DNA from: Phycisphaerae bacterium RAS1
Lineage (GTDB): Bacteria; Planctomycetota; Phycisphaerae; UBA1845; Fen-1342
Length of the DNA stretch: 64,000 bases
Assembly: GCA_007859745.1 (NCBI GenBank)
Contig: SMLU01000001.1
Coordinates: 1,860,001-1,924,000 of the forward strand
Direction: 5' to 3'
In this document: positions 25,763 to 34,622 of the stretch, piece by piece
Layout of the letters: the number at the start of each line of letters is the position of its first letter
How positions within the stretch are numbered: the stretch's first letter is position 1
Program-made: the position numbers and the translations under genes
The notes under the pieces: generated by a model
The model's input: the letters and a program-made list of their open reading frames with translations, nothing else
What the model was told of the DNA's origin: nothing
Database searches by the model: none

Positions 25763-27022
25763 TCAACGCGAATGGCCGTACTGACGGTGCTGGCGTTCAG
25801 CGCGGCCGGCCTGACCGCCCGGGCGGAGGACAAACCGGCGTCCGCTCCGGCCGCGACGCAGCCCGCAGCCGACTTCTCCGGCGCGTGGGAAACGGCGCAG
25901 AGTCGTCTGTGGCTTTCGCAGCGCGGCGCCGCGGTCGTCGGGCATGACGATCAGAACAACCTGATCGAAGGCGCCGTCGAGGGGCGCAAGCTGCGCTTCA
26001 GCGTCGGCGGCGGGCTTCCGGTCGGAGGCATTATCACGCTGTCTGAGGACGGGCAGTCCTTCAGCGGAGAGCTCTCCTCGCCACTGAGCGACCTGCCGGC
26101 GCTCGCCTTGAGCGGCCGCCGCCCGCTCGCCGCCAGAGGCCCGATGACCTTCGACGGCCTGTGGCAGACGAAATACGGCCGCATGCGCCTGCGGACGGAC
26201 GGCCAGAAGATCACGGGAATCTACGAATACGCCGGAATCTCGAAGATCAACGGCACGCTGAGCGGCGAGCGCTTCGAATTCAAGTACGACCAGGCGGACG
26301 GTGAGAAGGGCGAGGGCGTCTTCGAGCTGACCACCGACGGCCGCGCGTTCACCGGAACCTGGAAGACGGAGACCGGCCGCGGCGGAGCGTGGGCCGGCGT
26401 GCGCGTCGAACCGGAGCCGGGCGTGAGCTGGCTCTTCGTGGTCGAGGCGCCCTGGGAAGAGTCGGTGCTGTCGCCGCCCTATTCGTACGGCGACATGCTG
26501 CGCAGCTTTTTCACGCGCGATCCGAAGGTGCGCGTGCGGCAGCGGTTCTTTCACGACGTGCCCGACCTGCGTCGCTGGTGCGCCGAAGTGCCCTTCTTCG
26601 CCGAGCCGGTCGTGCTCTACATTTCGTCGCACGGCACGGAGCAGGGGGTGATCGTCGGCAACCGCATGATCCCCACCAAGACCATCGCCGACTGTGTCAA
26701 AGAGGCCGACAACCTGGCGCTGCTGCACTTCGGGGCCTGCCAGGTGCTGGCCGGGGAGGACACGGCCAGGGTCTTTGCGGAGGTCATTCCGACCCGCCGC
26801 TTTCCCATCTCTGGCTTCGGCGTGCCGGTTGACTGGGCCGGAAGCGCCATCGTCGATTTCACCTATCTCGACCTGATGCTGTCACGTGGTTTGCCGGCGG
26901 CGGCGGCGGTCGAGCAGACCAAGCAGATGATCTCCTTCGCGCGCCCGGAGAGCGGCGGTGCGATTCCCGGCGCGGATTTGCGACTCCTGGACGCCGGGGC
27001 GAAATCCGGCGACGGAAAGTAA
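25760..27022 (+). CDS. Secreted caspase-fold (CHAT/caspase-like) protein with lipocalin-like N-terminal region
   Basis: This 420-residue protein starts at ATG 25760 and has a signal peptide (MAVLTVLAFSAAGLTARA). After a Pro/Ala linker, residues about 38-215 form two beta-rich repeats of a lipocalin-like type (FSGAWETAQSRLWLSQRG; FDGLWQTKYGRMRLRTDGQ, then FTGTWKTETGRGG). The C-terminal part has a caspase-like His-Cys pair: VVLYISSHGTEQG (His291) and LALLHFGACQVLAG (Cys327). The spacing and hydrophobic beta-strand contexts match clan CD peptidases. If correct, it is an exported protease or a dead homologue. The fold call is by motif only. The SulP gene follows after one base. Confidence 0.6.
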   Translation: MSTRMAVLTVLAFSAAGLTARAEDKPASAPAATQPAADFSGAWETAQSRLWLSQRGAAVVGHDDQNNLIEGAVEGRKLRFSVGGGLPVGGIITLSEDGQSFSGELSSPLSDLPALALSGRRPLAARGPMTFDGLWQTKYGRMRLRTDGQKITGIYEYAGISKINGTLSGERFEFKYDQADGEKGEGVFELTTDGRAFTGTWKTETGRGGAWAGVRVEPEPGVSWLFVVEAPWEESVLSPPYSYGDMLRSFFTRDPKVRVRQRFFHDVPDLRRWCAEVPFFAEPVVLYISSHGTEQGVIVGNRMIPTKTIADCVKEADNLALLHFGACQVLAGEDTARVFAEVIPTRRFPISGFGVPVDWAGSAIVDFTYLDLMLSRGLPAAAAVEQTKQMISFARPESGGAIPGADLRLLDAGAKSGDGK

Positions 27023-27023
27023 C

Positions 27024-28733
27024 ATGGCCCCGCCGCGCTGGAGCGCCACCCTGCCGGCCGACCTCTTCGCCGGGCTGACGGTCGCGCTGGTCGCCATTCC
27101 GCAGTGCATGGCGTTCGCCACGATCTGCGGTCTGCCGGCGGTGGCGGGTCTCTATTCCGCGGTGGTCATGGGGCTGGTCAGCGCCGCGATCTCAGAATCG
27201 CCGAAGCTTGTCGTCGGTCCCGCCATCACCGCCAGCACCATGCTGCTGGCGGTGCTTCGCACCGTCGAGCCGACCGACGCGCAGCGCTGGCCGGTCATCG
27301 CGGGGTTCACGGCCGTCCTGGTCGGCGTGATGACCATCGTCGCGGCCTGGTTGAACCTGGGGCGCTTCACGCGTTTCGTCTCGCGCGCCGTCATCCTCGG
27401 CCTCGTGGCCGGCTCCGCGGCCCTCACGCTCGGTTCGCAGCTCGCGCCGATGATGGGGCTAAGCGCCGGCCGGCAGTCCACGCTGCTCGGAATATTGTGG
27501 AACACGATCTCCCGGCTTGGCGGCGTGCACTGGCCGGCGGTCAGCGTGTCGATCGGGGCGATGGTCGTCACGCTCGTCGGCGCCCGGCTCGGGCCGCGCG
27601 TCCCGGCGGCGTTCATTGCGCTGGCGCTCAGCGGCGTGGCCGCGTGGCAACTGGAGCAGCGCGGGCTTGCGGGCGAGCTGCCGACGATCGGCGCGCTGCC
27701 CTGGAGCTGGCCGTCCTCGCTCACGCCGCGCTATGAGGGGCCGCTTTCGTCCGACCTGCTCGCCGGCGCGGCGGCCATCTGCGTGGTCGGCATCATTCAG
27801 AACCTGTCGATCGCCAAGGCGCTGGCGGACCGGGACGATCAGCGCTTCCGCCCGAAACGCGAGCTCTGGGCGCTGGGCGTGGCCAACATCGCCGCCGGCC
27901 TGCTGCACGGCTTCCCCGGCTCAGGCAGTTTCGCGCGCTCGGCCCTGAGCGATCTGGCCGGAGCGCGGACGCGCGTCTCGGGCATCGCCGCAGCCGTCGC
28001 CACCACGGTCATTGCGGCGCTGGCCGCGCCTTTGGCGCGCCACGTGACGCTGGCGGCTATTGCCGGCGTGCTGGTCGCGACCGCGATCACCATGGTGAGC
28101 TGGCGCGAGCTGACGCACGTTCTGCTGCGCGATCGCGACGACCGCGTCGTCCTGCTGACGACCGTGGCGGCCGTGTTCATTCTTCCGATCCACTGGGCGG
28201 TGTTGATCGGACTGGTGGTTTCGGTCGGCCTGCTCCTGGGCCGCGTGGGGCGACTGCACCTTTTCGAGATGGTGCGGAATCGCGAGGGGGCGTTCCGCGA
28301 GCATGCCATCGACAAAGCGACCGGCGCCAGCCGCGTCACGATGCTTCAGGTCGAGGGGCCGCTGTTCTTCGCCCACGCCGATGAGCTTGCTAGAAAGCTC
28401 CGAGCTGTCTTCCGCCGCCGGCCGGACGTCACCATCGTTCGCATGCGCCGCACGCAACAGATCGACTTTTCGGTGCTGGCGTCCATCGACGGACCGGTCC
28501 GCAGCTACCTCGCGGGCGGCGGCCATCTGCTGATGTGCGGCCTGACGCCCGCAATCCGCGAGACGCTGCGCAACAGTCCACTGGGAGCCGCCCTCGGCGC
28601 GGACAATCTCATGGCGGCCAACCGCGAGGTCTTCGGCTCGGCCCGCGCGGCGATCGAGCGGGCCCAGTCGCTGTGCCGCGACGCCGCGGACGCGCGTCCC
28701 ATGTTCCGAGAGGGCGAGTCGCCGGCGGAATGA
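27024..28733 (+). CDS. SulP-family inorganic anion transporter with STAS domain
   Basis: This 569-residue inner-membrane protein is a SulP-family (sulfate, bicarbonate or other anion) transporter or proton symporter. Ten or more hydrophobic segments occur from residue 10 to 420. The N-terminal family motif is DLFAGLTVALVAIPQCMAFA, followed by GLPAVAGLYSAVVMGLVSA. A soluble C-terminal STAS domain spans about 440-545 (VTMLQVEGPLFFAHADELA ... TQQIDFSVLASIDG). The ATG at 27024 lies one base after the caspase-like gene's stop, so the two are likely co-transcribed. The anion is not determinable. A TSUP transporter follows on the other strand. Confidence 0.9.
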   Translation: MAPPRWSATLPADLFAGLTVALVAIPQCMAFATICGLPAVAGLYSAVVMGLVSAAISESPKLVVGPAITASTMLLAVLRTVEPTDAQRWPVIAGFTAVLVGVMTIVAAWLNLGRFTRFVSRAVILGLVAGSAALTLGSQLAPMMGLSAGRQSTLLGILWNTISRLGGVHWPAVSVSIGAMVVTLVGARLGPRVPAAFIALALSGVAAWQLEQRGLAGELPTIGALPWSWPSSLTPRYEGPLSSDLLAGAAAICVVGIIQNLSIAKALADRDDQRFRPKRELWALGVANIAAGLLHGFPGSGSFARSALSDLAGARTRVSGIAAAVATTVIAALAAPLARHVTLAAIAGVLVATAITMVSWRELTHVLLRDRDDRVVLLTTVAAVFILPIHWAVLIGLVVSVGLLLGRVGRLHLFEMVRNREGAFREHAIDKATGASRVTMLQVEGPLFFAHADELARKLRAVFRRRPDVTIVRMRRTQQIDFSVLASIDGPVRSYLAGGGHLLMCGLTPAIRETLRNSPLGAALGADNLMAANREVFGSARAAIERAQSLCRDAADARPMFREGESPAE

Positions 28734-28744
28734 CGTCTTCCGAG

Positions 28745-28804
28745 GCGCGACCGTGAGGGAGCGGAGGGGTAAAGAACCGCTTGCTTACGCGCGCGGCTCG
28801 GATC
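28745..28804. repeat. Family A palindromic element, inverted orientation
   Basis: It reads GGCGCGACCGTGAGGGAG ... CTTGCTTACGCGCGCGG ... CTCGGATC, the reverse complement of the core at 3830-3877. It fills the gap between the convergent SulP and TSUP genes and may act as a bidirectional hairpin there. Confidence 0.7.
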
Positions 28805-28819
28805 GCAACTCGCTACTCT

Positions 28820-29557
28820 TCACACCGCCGCCCACACCATCTTCACCCCCGCAATCACCAGCACCACCGCCAGCATTCGCCGTAGCGTCTGGGGCGCCAT
28901 CCGCCGGCTGCCGATCCACGAGCCGCACAGCCCGCCCACGCCGGCCGCAGCCGCCCACAGGCCCGCAATCGGCGGCACCTGTTGCAGGCTGGCGACATGC
29001 CCGCCCAGCCCGGCGATTGAGTTCACCAGGATAAACGCGGCCGACACGCCGGCCGTGCTGCGCGTGTTCGCCCAGCCTGTGAGCAGCAGCAACGGACTCA
29101 GAAAGATCCCGCCTCCCACGCCCGCCACGCCCGCCAGAAACCCGACGCCGCCGCCGCTGAGCAGCGCCGCGGGCACATGAATCTCGCGCGCGGGGCGCTC
29201 GCGGAAGCTCCACGCCAATCGCACCGCCGCAACCAGCAGCGTCGCGCCGACAACCGCGCTGTAGACGCCGGCGGAGACCTTCAGCGATCCGCCCAGCCAC
29301 GCGCAGGGAACGGACGCGACGGCGAAAGGCCAGAACGTGCGCCACGAAAACGCCCCGGCGGCGGTGAACTGGGCGGTCGTGATGGATGCGACCAGGATAT
29401 TCAAGACCAGCGCCGTGGGTTTCATCACGGTCGCCGGCAGCCCCATAAGCGCCATCGCCGCCAGGTATCCCGACGCCCCGGCATGGCCGACGGAGGAATA
29501 GAGCAGGGCGGCGACGAGGATCATCCCGGTCAGCAAGGCGACGTCGAAATGTGACAA
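28820..29557 (-). CDS. TSUP (TauE/SafE) family membrane transporter
   Basis: This roughly 245-residue membrane protein of the TSUP family exports or imports sulfite, sulfoacetate or similar anions. A TTG start at 29557 is chosen because GAGGG lies about 8 bases upstream and it gives the normal length; ATG 29524 is the alternative. Longer frames translate repeat DNA. Seven or eight hydrophobic segments are visible. The family's paired Gly-rich halves are seen as YSSVGHAGASGYLAAMALMG and GGGVGFLAGVAGVGGGIFLS. It is convergent with SulP. Together with the rhodanese gene this suggests, but does not prove, sulfur-anion handling. Confidence 0.8.
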   Translation of the reverse strand: MSHFDVALLTGMILVAALLYSSVGHAGASGYLAAMALMGLPATVMKPTALVLNILVASITTAQFTAAGAFSWRTFWPFAVASVPCAWLGGSLKVSAGVYSAVVGATLLVAAVRLAWSFRERPAREIHVPAALLSGGGVGFLAGVAGVGGGIFLSPLLLLTGWANTRSTAGVSAAFILVNSIAGLGGHVASLQQVPPIAGLWAAAAGVGGLCGSWIGSRRMAPQTLRRMLAVVLVIAGVKMVWAAV

Positions 29558-29588
29558 GGAAAATGCCCTCGCGACGGCCCGATTGAGC

Positions 29589-29650
29589 GTAGCGTCGGAC
29601 CTCCGCGTCCGACGCTGAACTCGCCGTCGGACACGGAGGTCCGACGCTAC
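29589..29650. repeat. GTAGCGTCGGACCTCCG inverted repeat
   Basis: Arms GTAGCGTCGGACCTCCG (from 29589) and CGGAGGTCCGACGCTAC (to 29650) are perfectly complementary, enclosing a shorter CGTCCGACG/CGTCGGACA pair. It lies between the TSUP gene and sppA. No gene is seen. Confidence 0.75.
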
Positions 29651-29748
29651 GGGCTTGTTGAACGGCTCTAGAACGCGGCCCGCAGCGCCGTCGGGAGCAT
29701 GCCGACGCTGCGGGCCAGGAGGCGGAAACACCAACCGTCAGCCGGCGG

Positions 29749-31587
29749 CTATCTCGGCGAAAGCGTGAACGGCATGAAGCAGCCGACGCGCTCCTTGTCG
29801 ACGATCAACAGGTTCCGCAGCCCCTCCATCATCTCGCGCACTTTACCGGGCACGAACTCGTTCAGCAGCGGCAGCGCCGCGCGGACGACCGGATCAGCCG
29901 CATAGCGCCGCGGGGCGGCGGCGATTTCGAATTCGTCCTCGGTTTCTTCGCCCGAAAGCATCTTGAAAATGTCGCCGATGTCCCTGGGCTTGGGCAGCGC
30001 GTGCACCGGGCAGTCGGCGGGCAGGTCGGCCTTCGCGCGGGCAAATTTCAGCGCGTCGTGCAGGCTGCCGATCTTGTCCACCAGCCCGCGCTCCAGCGCC
30101 TGCTTGCCGGTGAAGACGCGGCCGGCGGCCATGTCGTCCAGGTTGCCCTTGATGCGGTCGCCGCGTGACGTCTTGATACGCCCCTTGAACTGGTCGTAGA
30201 CGTCGTTCATGTACTTTTCGATGACGCCGCGCTCCTCGGTGGTCCACTTGCGGTTGGCGCTCATCAGCGACGCGCGCTTGCCGCGGTTGAACTCGGTGGT
30301 CGTGATGCCCAGCTTGCCTTCGAACAGCCCGCTCCAGACCAGCTTTCCGCCCACCACGCCGATCGACGCGGTGATCGTGGTCTCATCCGCGAAAATCGTG
30401 TCAGCCGGGATCGAGACGTAGTAGCCGCCCGAGCCGGCGACCGAGCCCATGCTGACGATGACGGGCTTCTCCTTGGCGCAGCGCGTGGCCGCCTCCCAGA
30501 TAATGTCGCTGGCCAGGGCCGAGCCGCCGGGCGAGTTCACGCGCACCACCACCGCCTTGATGCCCTCATCCGTGCGGGCCTTCTCGAACGCCGCCCGCAG
30601 CGTGCTGCTCCCGGCTGACGAGCTGCCGCTCATGAAGTCCGGTTCGCTGCGGCCCATGACGATGCCGCCTTCGATGACGATCAGGCCCACGCCCGGCTTG
30701 GTGGGCTGCGAGGCCTTCTCCATCATCTCGCCGAACATCTGGAAGATGGCGAAGGGGTTTTCGAAGTCCAGCTTGATGCCGTCCTCGTCCTCGTACTTCT
30801 TCACCAGCTTCACGTCCTTGCCGAATTCCTTCTGGATCATGCGCTTGAACTCGGTGAAGGGCGCGACCGCGTCCACCAGTTTCTTCTTGAGCGCTTCCTG
30901 CGAGTCGATCGGGGCCGCGTCCACCGCCGCCTTGATCTCGTCGACTTTCAGATTGCGGCCCTCGGCCATCAAGTTGACCCAGCGGTCATAGATGCCGTCC
31001 AGCAGCCAGTTGATGTTCTCGGCGAAGGCCTTGCTCGGCTCGGTGCGCGTGTAGGGCTCCAGGGCCGCCTTGTAGTCGCCGCAATGCAGCATCTCCGCCT
31101 CGACGCCGATCTTGTCGAGCAGGCCTTTGTAAAAGCTGACTTCGGCGTGCAGGCCGGCGATCGCCAGCTCGCTGTATTCCGCCAGGGTGATGTGGTCCGC
31201 GGCGCACGCCAGCGCGTAAGAACCGTTGCCGGCGTAGTCGAGATAGCAGTAGATCTTCTTGCCCGACGCGCGGAAGGCCTTCAGCGCCGCCGAGACTTCC
31301 TCGATCTGTGCGAAGGACAGCATCGGCGATTCGACGATCATGACGATGGCGGCAATGTCCTTGTCGCCGGCGGCCTTGTGGATGTTTGAGACGCACTTGT
31401 GCAGCGTCTGGGCCTTCTCGCCGCCGAAGAGCACGGAGAAGTCCATCTCGCCGCGCGGGGCTTCGAGCAGCGGACCGTCGAAGCGCAGCCGCAGCACTTT
31501 CTTCTCGGCCAGTGCGAGCTGCGGCAAAGCGGCCAGCACGCCCGCGAACACGACCCAGCGGAAGGACCTGGAACGGCCGACTCTCAT
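29749..31587 (-). CDS. sppA: Signal peptide peptidase SppA, long (67K) type
   Basis: SppA digests cleaved signal peptides at the membrane. ATG 31587 is chosen because GGAGG lies 8 bases upstream; an in-frame ATG seven codons earlier lacks one. The product is 612 residues with an N-terminal signal or anchor (VVFAGVLAALPQLALA). Two tandem ClpP-like domains follow. The catalytic Lys173 is in GDYKAALEPYTR in the N-terminal half. The catalytic Ser386 is in SVAGSGGYYVS in the C-terminal half, as in the Ser-Lys dyad of E. coli SppA. Also typical are VRVNSPGGSALASD and TASIGVVGGKLV. The last roughly 90 residues are a charged tail. Confidence 0.9.
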   Translation of the reverse strand: MRVGRSRSFRWVVFAGVLAALPQLALAEKKVLRLRFDGPLLEAPRGEMDFSVLFGGEKAQTLHKCVSNIHKAAGDKDIAAIVMIVESPMLSFAQIEEVSAALKAFRASGKKIYCYLDYAGNGSYALACAADHITLAEYSELAIAGLHAEVSFYKGLLDKIGVEAEMLHCGDYKAALEPYTRTEPSKAFAENINWLLDGIYDRWVNLMAEGRNLKVDEIKAAVDAAPIDSQEALKKKLVDAVAPFTEFKRMIQKEFGKDVKLVKKYEDEDGIKLDFENPFAIFQMFGEMMEKASQPTKPGVGLIVIEGGIVMGRSEPDFMSGSSSAGSSTLRAAFEKARTDEGIKAVVVRVNSPGGSALASDIIWEAATRCAKEKPVIVSMGSVAGSGGYYVSIPADTIFADETTITASIGVVGGKLVWSGLFEGKLGITTTEFNRGKRASLMSANRKWTTEERGVIEKYMNDVYDQFKGRIKTSRGDRIKGNLDDMAAGRVFTGKQALERGLVDKIGSLHDALKFARAKADLPADCPVHALPKPRDIGDIFKMLSGEETEDEFEIAAAPRRYAADPVVRAALPLLNEFVPGKVREMMEGLRNLLIVDKERVGCFMPFTLSPR

Positions 31588-31798
31588 CACTACGTCCTCC
31601 AATCCCATTCAACTCCACCGTTCGCACGGAGCCGACCGGTCGGCCCTGCGGCGACGCGGGCGCCAGCGCCGCATCGCGTGGGCATTATAGATGGCGCGGT
31701 ATCCGTATCTGTCGGAAGGGTGTCGGAAATTGTGCTGGAGTCTGAGTGATGCGTGATGAACAATTAAGAAAGTCTGTCTCAGAATGGGCGCCACGTGG

Positions 31799-31873
31799 GG
31801 TGCCACGGGCAGCTCGCTGCCCGTGCAGCACTGGCGGACAAGCCGCCAGTGGCACCCGCCACTGGCACCCGCC
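31799..31873. repeat. Short inverted repeats (GCCACGGGCAGC / GGCGGACAAGCCGCC)
   Basis: Adjacent hairpins CACGGGCAGCTCGCTGCCCGTG and CTGGCGGACAAGCCGCCAG are followed by repeated GTGGCACCCGCCACTGGC. The same second unit occurs inside nrdJ near 49865 and 51060. The 314-base gap 31588-31901 holds no gene. Confidence 0.7.
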
Positions 31874-31901
31874 AGCGGTCGCGTCGGCGAGGTGTTGCGA
31901 G

Positions 31902-32618
31902 CTACAGCGTCGCCGGGAGCAGCATGGCGACAACATCCTCTGACGCGGCGCGGACCTTGACCGGTTTGGCCGGCACGCCCACGACCGTGGCCAGCGCCGG
32001 GACGTCTTCCACCACCACCGCGCCCGCGCCGATGATCGCCTCGCAGCCCACCGTGACCTTCGGCACGATCGTAGCCCCGATCCCGATGAACGCGCCCGGC
32101 TCGATCTTCACCCGGCCGGCAATCCGTACCCCAGGACAGATATGCGTTCCCTCGCCAATCATCGTCTGGTGATCGACGATGCAGCCCGTATTCAGAATCA
32201 CGGAGTCGCCGATCTGGCAGTTCGCACAGACAACGGCCCCCGCCGCCACCACCACGTTTCGCCCGACCGTCACGTTATGCGCGAGCGTTGCGAATGGATG
32301 CACCGCGTTGATCAGCTCCAGCCCGGTCACCGCAATGCGCCGCGCCAGGCCGCGCCGCGTGCCGTTGTCGCCGATCGCGATCAGTACGCCGTTGATCCCG
32401 TGCTTTCGCGCGACCGCTTCAGCGTCGTCGATTCCGCCCAGCACGGGCAGTCCGTCGACGCGCCGCCCGTGCAGATCGGCGTTGTTGTCGAGGAAGCCCA
32501 TGACGTCATGCTCGCCGGCCGCCAGCAATATGTCGTAAACCACGCGCCCGTGCCCGCCGCAGCCGAGAATGACCACTTGCTTGCGGCGCGAGCCGGCTCG
32601 CTTGTCGATCGTCGTCAT
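31902..32618 (-). CDS. PglD/NeuD-like sugar O-acyltransferase (left-handed beta-helix)
   Basis: This 238-residue protein starts at ATG 32618; the open frame upstream is repeat sequence. The N-terminal Rossmann-like half has VVILGCGGHGRVVYDILLAAG, as in PglD/NeuD. The C-terminal half is a left-handed parallel beta-helix of hexapeptide repeats (VTVGRNVVVAAGAVVCANCQ, IGDSVILNTGCIVDHQTMIG, IEPGAFIGIGATIVPKVTVG). The His of IVDHQTMIG is where PglD has its catalytic His. Such enzymes acetylate amino-sugar precursors of glycans. It is divergent from the EPS/exosortase operon, so a role in modifying that polysaccharide is plausible. Confidence 0.85.
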   Translation of the reverse strand: MTTIDKRAGSRRKQVVILGCGGHGRVVYDILLAAGEHDVMGFLDNNADLHGRRVDGLPVLGGIDDAEAVARKHGINGVLIAIGDNGTRRGLARRIAVTGLELINAVHPFATLAHNVTVGRNVVVAAGAVVCANCQIGDSVILNTGCIVDHQTMIGEGTHICPGVRIAGRVKIEPGAFIGIGATIVPKVTVGCEAIIGAGAVVVEDVPALATVVGVPAKPVKVRAASEDVVAMLLPATL

Positions 32619-32657
32619 AGCGTCACTATCGACGGGTGGCGCGCTCAAGCCGCTGCG

Positions 32658-32722
32658 ATCAGAGCCGCGCGCGTAAGCCAGCGGTATGCGGCGGTCCGCT
32701 CCTTGACGGTCGCGGCTCTGAT
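32658..32722. repeat. Family A palindromic element upstream of the EPS operon
   Basis: Perfect 12-base arms ATCAGAGCCGCG (32658-32669) and CGCGGCTCTGAT (32711-32722) enclose the CGCGTAAGCCAGCGG and CGGTCCGCTCCTTGACGG centre of the family. Confidence 0.8.
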
Positions 32723-32939
32723 ACACGCTTTCGGGGATCGGAACCGCGCACGCTCGATCGCGTCACAAGCACGTGGTGATTGGTTGCCGATAACTGTGGC
32801 TGTCGGTCGAAGATCAATGAAGGTTCGAACCCATGATCCGATACAACGTAAGTTCGGTAACGGGCGCACCATCGGCCGGGTCGAGGCGCGTCCCGTCCCG
32901 GTTTGACAGTCTTCGGCGTCGGTCGTTACATTCCGCAGT

Positions 32940-32955
32940 TGGCGCAATAGTCGCT
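32940..32955 (+). promoter_or_regulatory. Sigma-54-like promoter ahead of the exosortase/EPS operon
   Basis: TGGCGCAATAGTCGCT keeps the invariant GG and GC dinucleotides with 10 bases between them and matches TGGCAC-N5-TTGCW at most positions. It lies about 90 bases before the ATG at 33046. A sigma-70-like pair TTGACA (32903-32908), 17 bases, TTACAT (32926-32931) overlaps the region as an alternative. The rest of 32723-33045 holds no gene. Confidence 0.35.
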
Positions 32956-33045
32956 GCTGCGGGATGTTACGTTCGATTCCGCCGCGGCTGTCCGGTGGGT
33001 AGGACCGCGTTCCCAGCGCGGCCCGGAGTGCAGGAGTCAGAGGCC

Positions 33046-34605
33046 ATGCGCGAATGGCGGGCGCCGATCGGCGCGTGCAGCCGGCTGGTGTTGTGCGTTG
33101 CGGCGATGACGCTGGCGTCCTGCGCCGCGCTGCCGCCCAACAGCTTCCTCGATCCGACCGCGGTGGGGCAGTTTCCGCTGGAATACAAAGAGGCGGGAAT
33201 TCGCCGGATTCTCACGCCGCGCGACACGCCGCCGGGCGTCGAGGGGGCGACCGAGCCCACGCCGGAAGACCTGGTTCCGAGCGAAGAGGACTATCGCATC
33301 GGACCCAACGATGAAGTCGCCGTTCTCATTGACGATCTGATCGTCGAGCGCGAGCAGTTTCAGGCGCGGCTGGAAGTGAGCTCCAGCGGATACATCCGGC
33401 TGCCGACGGTGGGCTCAATCAAGGCCGCCGACCTGACGGAGCAGGAGCTGGAGCAGGAGATCAGCGCGCAGCTCAAGCAGGCGCAAGTGCTTCCCAACCC
33501 GGTCGTTCAGGTCAGCACGCTGACGCGCCGCGATCGCATTTTCTACATCATCGGATCCGTTTCGCAGGCCGGGCCCTACGCGATCACCGTTCCCGATCTG
33601 CGCTTGCTCGACGCGATCGGCCTGGCGCGCGACATCGGCCCGGAAGTGAAGAGGCTCTACGTCATTCGACAGCAGAACGGCGGCGCCAAGACCAACGGCG
33701 TGATGGACGAAATCGACGGCGAGGAGCCGGCCGAGAAGCGCGACGACATCGTCGTGCCGCCGCCGGGAGAGGAAGAGGCCAATCCGGGCAGCTTCTTCGC
33801 CACCGTGGGCGCGCCGCGCCAGGACAAGCCGAAGGCCGGACGCCCGCCGGATGAGGATCCGGAGCTCGAAGGCCTGCTCAACCCGCCGAAGCGCAAGCCG
33901 GCGGCTGAGCCGGAGCCGCGGCAGAAGAGCTTTGACCCGGTTACCTTCGAGTTCGATCCCAAGACCGGCCAGTTGGCCGAGAAGCGGCCCGAGCCGAAGC
34001 CGGCGCAGCCTGAGCCGGGCCGGCGGACCGGGAAGAACGGCGCGTTCGACTGGGGCGACGTGCCCGAGCTGGAGCTGACGCAGCGCGTCATCGAAATCGA
34101 CGCGCAGGCGCTCAAGACCGGGGACGCGCGCTATAACATCGTCATTCGCGACCGCGACATGATCCAGGTGCCGGTCGACACCGGCGTCTTCTATCTGGCC
34201 GGGCAGGTGAACCGCCCGGGCGTCTACGGCTTCAGCGGCCGCGACATCACCATCAAGCAGGCGGTGGCCATCGCCGGCGGCCTGGCGCAGCTCGCCTGGC
34301 CGCAGCGGACCGAGATCATCCGCAAGGAATCGGGCACCGACAAGCAGATCACCATTCCGATCAACCTGGACGCGATCTTCGCCGGGCTCGAAGAAGACCT
34401 CTATCTGCGCGACGACGACATCGTGAACGTGGGCACGCACATCGCCGCCCCGTTCCTCTTCATCATTCGCAACTCGTTCCGCTTCACCTACGGTTTCGGA
34501 TTCGTCTACGACCGCAACTTCGCGGACAAGGACGCCTTCGGCGGACGGCAGAATCCCGAGGTTATCGCCCTGCAGAGGCGACAGCAGCGCGGCTTGCCGT
34601 TCTAG
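33046..34605 (+). CDS. Wza-like polysaccharide export lipoprotein
   Basis: This 519-residue outer-membrane export protein is the first gene of the EPS/exosortase operon. ATG 33046 follows AGGAG; the frame extends upstream without a sensible start. The lipoprotein signal ends VAAMTLASC. The Poly_export domain is DYRIGPNDEVAVLIDDLI ... SSSGYIRLPTVGSIKAADLT. SLBB-like beta-grasp domains follow (IFYIIGSVSQAGPYAITV; VFYLAGQVNRPGVYGFSG). Between the SLBB domains lies an unusual Pro/Glu/Lys-rich insert of about 130 residues (roughly 235-360), probably disordered. The protein would form the channel through which the polysaccharide leaves. The exosortase follows after 17 bases. Confidence 0.85.
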   Translation: MREWRAPIGACSRLVLCVAAMTLASCAALPPNSFLDPTAVGQFPLEYKEAGIRRILTPRDTPPGVEGATEPTPEDLVPSEEDYRIGPNDEVAVLIDDLIVEREQFQARLEVSSSGYIRLPTVGSIKAADLTEQELEQEISAQLKQAQVLPNPVVQVSTLTRRDRIFYIIGSVSQAGPYAITVPDLRLLDAIGLARDIGPEVKRLYVIRQQNGGAKTNGVMDEIDGEEPAEKRDDIVVPPPGEEEANPGSFFATVGAPRQDKPKAGRPPDEDPELEGLLNPPKRKPAAEPEPRQKSFDPVTFEFDPKTGQLAEKRPEPKPAQPEPGRRTGKNGAFDWGDVPELELTQRVIEIDAQALKTGDARYNIVIRDRDMIQVPVDTGVFYLAGQVNRPGVYGFSGRDITIKQAVAIAGGLAQLAWPQRTEIIRKESGTDKQITIPINLDAIFAGLEEDLYLRDDDIVNVGTHIAAPFLFIIRNSFRFTYGFGFVYDRNFADKDAFGGRQNPEVIALQRRQQRGLPF

Positions 34606-34622
34606 GAGCTTGTTTCAGACGC

